DNA of 37,145 nucleotides from Lachnospiraceae bacterium (GTDB lineage: Bacteria; Bacillota; Clostridia; Lachnospirales; Lachnospiraceae), in assembly GCA_900199595.1 (NCBI GenBank), contig FZRB01000009.1, positions 99,218-136,362 of the forward strand. The letters are read 5' to 3'. This document shows, piece by piece, positions 15,689 through 21,943 of this stretch. The notes under the pieces were generated by a model. It saw only the letters and a list, made by a program, of their open reading frames with translations, was not told the origin of the DNA and did no database searches. Within the stretch, counting starts at the first letter, position 1. Every line of letters begins with the position of its first letter. Both the position numbers and the translations under genes were made by a program.

Positions 15689-16954
15689 CTATTGTTTGTT
15701 TTTTGCTTTTTTGTTTGTTTCTTTTCTAAGGAAGTTATCGTACTGGGCGGTTACTTTGAAGCTTCCCGGTATTACGTAATCGAGTGCCTGTGTTCCCTGA
15801 TGAACGCTTGTGGTTTTACCCTTCATTACAAGTGCTATGATCACACCTATAAGCACACCCATAAATATCATAAAGCCCATTCCGGCACCTGTAACTCCGA
15901 TAGCATGTGCCAGCAGGAACATAAGAAGTCCCAGTCCGCCGCCGGCTCCCAAAAGGATGCCCCAGAACTTACCCATGCTGCATGGAACATTTCCTACCAG
16001 CTTACCGGTCTGTCCGTTCATTGCAAATGTATATTTATTTCCATTCCAAACTGTATTAAGTATCCAGACAGGAAGAAGTGCATATCTGTGCTTAAGGTTA
16101 TTAATCTTCACATCGTGAGTTTTTTCTGTTACGGTGTTATAATCTTTAACCTGTTTTCTCAGAAGATCACGGGCTGTATTATCTATTCTCTTCTCAGCAC
16201 GAGGCTTGCAGTCCTGAGCAGTAACATCATATCTATCTGCCAGATATCCTGCCATATAAGCAGCGCTGTATGGAACTCCTGCAGACAGGTCATAAGGCTC
16301 TATGGAATCCATGAGCTTATCATCCATTTTGTTGGATGCATCAGCAGGGATATCCTTGAACTTCATGTTACCCTCACGCATTACATCGTAATAGCTTATT
16401 TCTTCATATTCAAAGTTAGCATCCTCAGTCTTCTTTTCTTTCTTCGCGTCATAGGTTGCCTTTGCATGAACATCGGCATCATATAACCAGAATGGTACAT
16501 ACACACCCTTCAGTTCCTGTATATGATTTCCCGCCTTAAATGCGCCCGGAGCCAGCTTTATCTTGTTTATATGCTCCTTCAGTGCATCGGTAGCAGCATG
16601 CTTGTTCAGCTTAAAAGGAATTACAACATCCGGTCTCAGTGAACCCTCAAACTTACTTGAAATAACTATCGGATTATCGCAATAAGGACATTTGGTCGAT
16701 GCCATATTCTTGTCACCGATTACCTCACCGCCACAATTCTTACATTCATAAACCACAAGACCCTCTTCTTCAACATTCCACTGGTCTTCCTTTGGTTTAT
16801 AGTCTGAACCTTTGTTTTCTGCACTCACCGCCTCTTCAAATTCGCTTACATCGTACTCTGACTCGCAGCTTGCGCAAACAAGTTTCTGCTTACGAGAACT
16901 GAACTGAAGAGTACCCCCGCAGTTTCTGCACTTGTAACTACTTATTTCAGCCAT
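15689..16954 (-). CDS. Zinc-ribbon membrane protein of unknown function
   Basis: The 421-aa product begins with two zinc ribbons: Cys9, Cys12, Cys27, Cys30 and Cys71, Cys74, Cys89, Cys92 (CRNCGG...CASC and CKNCGG...CPYC). A mixed central domain (100-320) contains RPDVVIPFKLNKHAATDAL and YVPFWLYDADVHAKATYDA. Two Gly-rich membrane helices follow near 330-350 and 358-378, and a short basic tail ends the protein. This architecture is common in Clostridia and is sometimes mislabelled as PriA-like helicase or RNA polymerase subunit because of the ribbons; no helicase motif is present. AAGGGGG precedes the ATG. A terminator-type repeat lies on each side of the gene in opposite orientation. Its function is unknown. 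Confidence 0.8.
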   Translation of the reverse strand: MAEISSYKCRNCGGTLQFSSRKQKLVCASCESEYDVSEFEEAVSAENKGSDYKPKEDQWNVEEEGLVVYECKNCGGEVIGDKNMASTKCPYCDNPIVISSKFEGSLRPDVVIPFKLNKHAATDALKEHINKIKLAPGAFKAGNHIQELKGVYVPFWLYDADVHAKATYDAKKEKKTEDANFEYEEISYYDVMREGNMKFKDIPADASNKMDDKLMDSIEPYDLSAGVPYSAAYMAGYLADRYDVTAQDCKPRAEKRIDNTARDLLRKQVKDYNTVTEKTHDVKINNLKHRYALLPVWILNTVWNGNKYTFAMNGQTGKLVGNVPCSMGKFWGILLGAGGGLGLLMFLLAHAIGVTGAGMGFMIFMGVLIGVIIALVMKGKTTSVHQGTQALDYVIPGSFKVTAQYDNFLRKETNKKAKNKQ

Positions 16955-16970
16955 TATATATCCCCCTTAT

Positions 16971-17018
16971 ATTTTTATGACACTGCTGAACCTGGTTCGC
17001 GGTTGTCATCTTTTTTGA
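16971..17018 (+). repeat. Inverted copy of the GAACCAGGTTC palindromic repeat
   Basis: On the minus strand this reads AAAAAAGATGACAACCGC-GAACC-A-GGTTC-AGCAG-TGTCATAAAAA. The outer TGACA/TGTCA and inner GAACC/GGTTC pair. The T-run follows the hairpin only on the plus strand, so it is oriented against the flanking minus-strand genes. It sits in the leader of the zinc-ribbon gene. It shares AAAAAAGATGACAAC with the copy at 15630. Confidence 0.75.
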
Positions 17019-17059
17019 TTCTACACCTAAATCAAAATGATTTCTACATTCAATGTTTT

Positions 17060-18238
17060 CTACTTCAGTTTTCCCGAACTCTTGATTTTCACATTCATTC
17101 CTGAGCTGAAGGTTCTCATTCTGGAAAGAAGAGCCTTCTTCTCTTTTCCCTTAAGAACTCTCGGCTGAAAATCATTTGTATATGATACTCCCGAAAGAGA
17201 ACATGGAATTATCTTCGCATCATTGGTTTTCTGAAGTTTACCCTTCTTGATATAAAATGTCTGCTGGAATATCATTGTATCCTTGTCATCAGGATCCATA
17301 TTTCCACCGAAACAGAAATTACCCAGACTGTATACGATATATCTTCCTTTGTATTTCTCAATCCCCTGAAGAACATGTGGATGATGTCCTATAACCAGAC
17401 TTGCGCCCTGTGAAATAGCATATCTTCCAAGGCTTCTCTGATCATCATCAGGATAATAATCTCTTTCGATTCCCCAATGGAAATTGCAAATGATTATCTT
17501 TGCCTTTTTCTTCTTGGCTTTCTTAATGGCGGCCTTAACATCAGCCTCACCATCTCCATCCAGCTGGTTAAAACCGATAATTGCAACCTTCACACCTTTA
17601 ACTGTCTTATATGCAATCGTCGATTTATAGCAGTAAGCAATTTTATTTTTTTTCAGAGTTTTCTTTGTATCCTCAAAGCCCTGATAACCAAAATCATAGG
17701 AGTGGTTATTCGCAAGTGTTACCACCTCAACCGAGCCTTTCTTAAGAATCTTGGCATACTTTGCAGGTCCCTTAAATGTAAAGGACTTATCCTGTCTGTC
17801 AGTCGATTCTGTAAGAGTGCCCTCGAAATTAACTATGGTAATATCATCCTTTGAAAAAACAGGCTTAACCTTTTTTAAAAAATAAGCTGCATTATTTGCT
17901 GCATAATACTGGTTAAATGCGTCATTATATCTGGTATCAACACCCAGGGTGCAGTCACCAGCCGCACTTATGGTTATAGCAATAGGCTCTACCTTTTTCT
18001 TCTTGGCAGCAGTTGTGGCTTCTGTTGTAACTTCCGGAACAGCTTCTGTGGTTGCTTCTGTGACAGCTTCTGTCGTCGTTTCTTTGTCTGTCTCGGATAC
18101 TACGCCTGCAGTCTCTGTGGAATCCCCTGCAGCTCTTACACTATTTACAGATGCAAAGGATGTTATGAAAAATGCGATGACAAGCATTACGCTTACCTGT
18201 TTTATGATTCTGTGTTTTAAGATTTTCCGTTTTATCAT
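17060..18238 (-). CDS. Secreted CapA-family metallophosphatase-like protein
   Basis: About 392 aa. A basic start and membrane signal segment (16-37) are followed by a Thr/Glu-rich linker (40-85, repeats of TTEA) and then a CapA/PGA-cap domain. Its calcineurin-like motifs are all present: AAGDCTLG, VNFEGTLT, ANNHSYDFG, NFHWG and GHHPHVLQG followed by YIVYSLGNFCFGG. These are the metal-binding His, Asp and Asn positions. The family includes CapA/PgsA of poly-gamma-glutamate capsule synthesis and many stand-alone surface proteins. No capB, capC or capD neighbour is present, so a capsule role is not supported here. The ATG at 18238 is preferred because GGAGA sits 7 bases before it; the ATG at 18244 is too close. 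A copy of a leader repeat (AAGCTGATTGATGAG) lies upstream. Confidence 0.88.
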   Translation of the reverse strand: MIKRKILKHRIIKQVSVMLVIAFFITSFASVNSVRAAGDSTETAGVVSETDKETTTEAVTEATTEAVPEVTTEATTAAKKKKVEPIAITISAAGDCTLGVDTRYNDAFNQYYAANNAAYFLKKVKPVFSKDDITIVNFEGTLTESTDRQDKSFTFKGPAKYAKILKKGSVEVVTLANNHSYDFGYQGFEDTKKTLKKNKIAYCYKSTIAYKTVKGVKVAIIGFNQLDGDGEADVKAAIKKAKKKKAKIIICNFHWGIERDYYPDDDQRSLGRYAISQGASLVIGHHPHVLQGIEKYKGRYIVYSLGNFCFGGNMDPDDKDTMIFQQTFYIKKGKLQKTNDAKIIPCSLSGVSYTNDFQPRVLKGKEKKALLSRMRTFSSGMNVKIKSSGKLK

Positions 18239-18312
18239 ACCCATTCTCCATTAATCCTTTTAAGATGATACCTCATCAATCAGCTTCCTTTTCAGTGAAG
18301 CCTTTAGAATAA

Positions 18313-18621
18313 TTAATTCTTCATAAGTGATTTTCTCACTACGCCCTTAGGGTCGGTGATCAGTAATCTTACAAGCCATACCACCAAACCAAGTGCAACC
18401 ACCGATACGCCTAAAAATGCGTCATTCAGCATATCTGCAGGTGCAGGTGCAAAAAACTCATCCCTGAGTTCTACGTATTCGAATACTGCATCTATCATCC
18501 ACATAAGGGATGCTCCCCAGTACATAAAAATGAGTATTCCAAGCTTCATATCATCATCCTTGCGGTTGTACCATTTAACGGTAACTATTATAGCCGCAAA
18601 TATAGTAATTAATAATGTCAT
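18313..18621 (-). CDS. Small three-helix membrane protein
   Basis: The 102-aa product has membrane helices at about 2-16, 26-45 and 67-88. The motif MYWGASLMWMIDAVFEY in the second helix parallels YMLWGGSFLLMFEHIWHG of the 126-aa protein encoded upstream, so the two look like diverged paralogues (a Trp/Gly-rich helix followed by an acidic loop and a last helix). GGGGAG precedes the ATG. I do not recognise a named family. The paired layout suggests a heteromeric membrane complex, but no function can be assigned. Confidence 0.72.
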   Translation of the reverse strand: MTLLITIFAAIIVTVKWYNRKDDDMKLGILIFMYWGASLMWMIDAVFEYVELRDEFFAPAPADMLNDAFLGVSVVALGLVVWLVRLLITDPKGVVRKSLMKN

Positions 18622-18675
18622 TTCTTATATCTCCCCTATATATAGATCCTTCGCTTTGCTCAAGATGTCTCTCAT

Positions 18676-18719
18676 CAGTCAGCTTTGTTCAGGATGAACC
18701 CTCATTAATCAGCTTCAAT
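18676..18719 (-). repeat. Tandem leader motif AAGCTGAYTRATGAG
   Basis: Two tandem units on the minus strand (AAGCTGATTAATGAG and AAGCTGACTGATGAG, each followed by a short CATC-type hairpin partner and YTGARC) lie between the two small membrane genes. A third copy (AAGCTGATTGATGAG, about 18271-18285) lies between the second membrane gene and the CapA gene. Each copy can fold as a small hairpin such as GATGA/TCATC. Confidence 0.6.
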
Positions 18720-18733
18720 CGGTCTGAACCCAA

Positions 18734-19114
18734 TTACTTTGCTTCGCTGACAGCTCTCTTCACTATAATGTCTGCGGTTACGCAGATTCCGAGCCATACT
18801 ACTGTTACAAGAACGGCCATGGATACTCCCACTGTTGCCATCTCGTGAAGCATAGTCATGGTTTCTTCCGGATCTGACATTGCTGTAAGGAAAGGGAACC
18901 ACGGAACTACCTCTCCATGCCATATATGTTCAAACATAAGAAGGAAGCTTCCTCCCCAGAGCATATAAGTAAGCCATTTAAGCTTTCTGCTTAGTGGAAT
19001 TTTAACAGCCTCTGCGCTTTCCTTCTCAGGACTTGCCTGTTCCTTTTTCTCTTCGATTTTTTCAACTGCGGTTACAACTACAGCCTCAGCTGCGGATACC
19101 AAAAAACATGCCAT
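18734..19114 (-). CDS. Small membrane protein, partner of the 102-aa protein
   Basis: The 126-aa product has a hydrophobic N-terminus (1-17), a charged Lys/Glu-rich linker (18-42), a membrane helix (46-64), a loop rich in Trp and acidic residues (HIWHGEVVPWFPF...SDPEETMTMLHEM) and a final helix (92-115). AGGAGG lies 6-8 bases before the ATG. Similarity of the helix motif to the next gene suggests ancient duplication. It is preceded by about 300 bases of non-coding, hairpin-rich DNA that begins with a TATAAT box, so it may be controlled by its leader. The family is not recognised. Confidence 0.72.
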   Translation of the reverse strand: MACFLVSAAEAVVVTAVEKIEEKKEQASPEKESAEAVKIPLSRKLKWLTYMLWGGSFLLMFEHIWHGEVVPWFPFLTAMSDPEETMTMLHEMATVGVSMAVLVTVVWLGICVTADIIVKRAVSEAK

Positions 19115-19150
19115 AATACATACCTCCTCGCATGGTATTTTTATTTTTGT

Positions 19151-19331
19151 ATGATGCCGCGGATTACTTCGTTGCTACGCAACTTTCGTAATCCTTAAAA
19201 CATTCGGAATCCGCTAAATTGCCGGCTTCACCAGCAATTTGCTACTTTCTCATGTTTTAGCGCTCAAAAAGGTATTAAGCCTATTTCGTGCCAGCACGAA
19301 CGGCTTAATACTTTTTTGACCTTGGCATCAT
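19151..19331 (-). ncRNA. Candidate structured leader RNA or small palindromic element
   Basis: A 181-base stretch is bounded by ATGATGCC (19151-19158) and GGCATCAT (19324-19331). Inside are GTATTAAGCC/GGCTTAATAC with inner TTCGTGC/GCACGAA (19272-19311), AAATTGC/GCAATTT (19216-19240), and GGATTAC/GTAATCC with GTTGC/GCAAC (19161-19194). Two further pairings compete: GCGGATT/AATCCGC (19159-19165 with 19208-19214) and TAAAACAT/ATGTTTTA (19196-19203 with 19252-19259). On the minus strand a TATAAT box (19338-19333) would start transcription near 19326, so the RNA would open with the closing stem. No known riboswitch consensus was recognised. The alternative is a MITE-like or REP-like element. Confidence 0.45.
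19266..19317. terminator. Strong bidirectional terminator after the GH3 gene
   Basis: AAAAAGGTATTAAGCC and GGCTTAATACTTTTTT pair almost perfectly around an inner 7-bp stem (TTCGTGC/GCACGAA). T-runs follow on both strands (CCTTTTT on the minus strand). It is placed to end transcripts from the GH3 gene; if the TATAAT box at 19338-19333 is real, it would also be an early attenuator for the membrane-protein gene. Confidence 0.8.
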
Positions 19332-19422
19332 TATATCATTATTCCCTTTTATGCAAAACCCAATTTTTGTTATAATTAGGTCTTTTGTTGCTATGATATT
19401 CTATGAATATAATCGTAGGTGA

Positions 19423-21867
19423 TTATACCGAAACTGAGATTATTATCTCAGCGCCCGGTTCTGCATCCTTTACTCTTTCAAATGCAACAAGCCTGCTTCC
19501 AACCGGTATCTTTCTTCCTTGTACATCTCTGCCGGTTCTGTCCTCTCCATAGAGATAGGTTTCTCCATCCGGTGACTGATATATCTGTACCACGTAATCT
19601 GAAGTGCAGTTACCTATGTTTTTTATTCTTATTCGGTAACTCTTTACATCTTTATTCATTACCTGATCATCATTTACGTCTGCAGGAGCATCTGCTTTTA
19701 AAAACTCCACCTCAAACTCTGAATAGGTCAGTCCGAATCCAAACCTGTATAATGGTTCTTCCGTCATATAGAGATATGTCATGCCATTCTTTTTTATGTC
19801 ATAGTCTTCTATATCTGCCAGCTGATAGTCTCCCTTGTACCAGGTCTGTGGAAGTCTGCCTGCCGGGCTCTTTCTACCGTAGACAACGTCAGCCAGTCCG
19901 TTTCCAAGCTCTTCACTTCCGAAGGCTGACCACAGTATACTTCTTATCTCATCAGCCTCTGACTCCTCCAGAATGCCAACCGGCGCATTTGCCAAAAGAA
20001 GAAGTGATATGCTGCTGAAGCGTTTTCTAAGCTCTTTTAACACTGCTCTCTGGAACGGAGGCAGCTCGATGCTGTCTCTGTCTCTTTCCTCTTTGCAGTT
20101 AACGATAGGATGAAGTCCGAAGCATGCCACTATGGATGCATCTTCTCCGATAGAGAATTCTCTGACGGTCTTATCAATCATATCCGGAACATTCTCTACC
20201 GTTTCAAAAACCATTTTCATGCTTCCGTCATTATTACGGATTCCTTTAATCCTGTTATCTTCCCAGAAGCAAATAGCATTCTCTTCGGTAAAATGTAATG
20301 CCTCGCCCGCTTCATCTATCAGCTGAAATGCCTCATTTGCAAACCAGCTGAATGCATCATCTGCATTAGCAAACAGTTCATAATCTCCGGATTCATTTAC
20401 AAAATTAACTATTCCGGCCTCCGGTTTAATAGTTGTGAGAAGCTTTCCTGTTGAAACAGCCTTAATTGTAATCCTTGAATCATCCCAGAGCATGATTCTG
20501 AAAAGCTCTGCATCTTCCTTTTTCACAGGAACCAGTTTTTTGTCATCCAGACCTGCATACTTTGCATTTTCATCTAATCCTGCATAATCTGCATTTTCAC
20601 TCGATTTTGAATCCCCTGAAAGTCTGATCCTTACATAAGGCATCAGCTCATCACCGGTTCTGTTCATTCCCTCCTTCAGAGTCACCTTATGACTTGTCAC
20701 TCCACTGTACCAGTCAAGAGGCCATCTGTCGATCATCGGACCAAACAGAAAAGTATTCTCCGAATCACTGATTGGAAGCATCCCGTCATTTTTCAGGAGC
20801 ACCACTGACTCAGAGGCTGACTCTCTTGAAAGAGTCCTTGATTCTTCTGTGTCAACTCTGCTCATATTGTATTCGCTCTTCGGAAAAGCTTTTGAGCTTC
20901 CGTCAGCATTAAGGCAGTCCGGCATAACTCCGAGCATGGAAAGAGCCGTCAGTTTATTTATGAGAGCTCTGTCTATATCAGCTTCTGTTACAACTCCCTT
21001 CTCAACAGCTTCCTTCATGGCAGGTATCTCAAAGCTCCAGTCCTCCATGAAGAAATCCACATCCGCATCAAAGGCTTTTCTGATGGCATCCACACCATCC
21101 TCAGCCTTATGCTGCAGGTCTACTGCTCTAAGCAGGGTAAATGCGTCTGAAACTATAAATGGTACACCCCATTCTCTGAGCAACTCCTTTACCTCAGGAT
21201 TAAAGGTGGCTGTTACACCATTTATCCTGTTATAAGAAGTCATAACAGACATGGGCTGTGCATACTCAATAATCTCCTTAAACACTCTCAGGTAATAATC
21301 CTGCTTCAGTTCCTCAGACATCCTGCTGTCCGATGTATATCTGTTATTCTCGGCATTATTTGCATAGAAATGTTTCAGAGTTGCACCACATCTTACATAC
21401 TTTTCATCATCTCCAGCCATTCCCAGGATATATTCTCCTGCAAGTCTGGAGGTAAGATGAGGATCCTCTCCGTATGCCTCTTCATTTCTACCCCATCTGG
21501 GGTCACGTTCCATATCTACAGTCGGAGCAAGTGCACAGATTCCGTTGTGAAGAAACTCATTTACAAGACTTCTCGACTCGGTTCCTACTACCTCACCGAT
21601 ATCATGCATCAGCTTCTTGTCGAAGGTAGCAGCCATACCAATGGGGTTAGGGAAAATCGTCGTGTAAACAGGAGCTCCCTTGTCAAAATCCTGATCGTGA
21701 CGGGCCTGCACGCCATGCGCAGCTTCACCGGAGAAATCAATATAGGGAAGTCCCAGCTTCATTTTATCTTCAAATGATCCATATCTGGCAATCATCTTCT
21801 CCTCAAAGCTTAAGTGAGCGACAAATTCCTCCGCTATTTTTTTATGATAACTGATATCTCTGATCAT
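19423..21867 (-). CDS. Glycoside hydrolase family 3 (beta-glucosidase/beta-xylosidase type), cytoplasmic
   Basis: The 814-aa product lacks a signal peptide. The N-terminal GH3 barrel has FSGEAAHGV (45-53), FPNPIGMAATFD, RDPRWGRNEEAYGEDP (121-136), LKHFYANN and the nucleophile Asp241 in FIVSDAFTL. The C-terminal GH3 sandwich has ESVVLLKNDGMLPI and GRKSPAGRLPQTWY, followed by a fibronectin-III-like domain opening with YRFGFGLTYSEFEVEF. Between about 425 and 560 an extra segment (RIMLWDDSRITIKAVSTGKLLTTI...FQLIDEAGEALHF) looks like an inserted beta-trefoil/fascin-like module. Family members remove terminal beta-linked glucose or xylose from oligosaccharides taken up by the cell; substrate cannot be told from sequence alone. 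GAGGAGG precedes the ATG. It stands alone, without a sugar transporter beside it. Confidence 0.9.
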   Translation of the reverse strand: MIRDISYHKKIAEEFVAHLSFEEKMIARYGSFEDKMKLGLPYIDFSGEAAHGVQARHDQDFDKGAPVYTTIFPNPIGMAATFDKKLMHDIGEVVGTESRSLVNEFLHNGICALAPTVDMERDPRWGRNEEAYGEDPHLTSRLAGEYILGMAGDDEKYVRCGATLKHFYANNAENNRYTSDSRMSEELKQDYYLRVFKEIIEYAQPMSVMTSYNRINGVTATFNPEVKELLREWGVPFIVSDAFTLLRAVDLQHKAEDGVDAIRKAFDADVDFFMEDWSFEIPAMKEAVEKGVVTEADIDRALINKLTALSMLGVMPDCLNADGSSKAFPKSEYNMSRVDTEESRTLSRESASESVVLLKNDGMLPISDSENTFLFGPMIDRWPLDWYSGVTSHKVTLKEGMNRTGDELMPYVRIRLSGDSKSSENADYAGLDENAKYAGLDDKKLVPVKKEDAELFRIMLWDDSRITIKAVSTGKLLTTIKPEAGIVNFVNESGDYELFANADDAFSWFANEAFQLIDEAGEALHFTEENAICFWEDNRIKGIRNNDGSMKMVFETVENVPDMIDKTVREFSIGEDASIVACFGLHPIVNCKEERDRDSIELPPFQRAVLKELRKRFSSISLLLLANAPVGILEESEADEIRSILWSAFGSEELGNGLADVVYGRKSPAGRLPQTWYKGDYQLADIEDYDIKKNGMTYLYMTEEPLYRFGFGLTYSEFEVEFLKADAPADVNDDQVMNKDVKSYRIRIKNIGNCTSDYVVQIYQSPDGETYLYGEDRTGRDVQGRKIPVGSRLVAFERVKDAEPGAEIIISVSV

Positions 21868-21943
21868 ATGTAACCTCCTCAGAAATCCGTAAATTCCTCA
21901 ATATACTCAGAATCTATAACAGCACAATCTACAACTATACCAT

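Noticed and set aside
15692-16486. 264-aa plus-strand ORF opposite the zinc-ribbon gene
   Set aside because: The minus frame has two perfect zinc ribbons and a ribosome site; the plus frame has odd Cys/His/Tyr content and no start signal.
17060-18238. Capsule (poly-gamma-glutamate) locus
   Set aside because: Only the CapA-type protein is present; no CapB, CapC or CapD ligase or transport genes are nearby.
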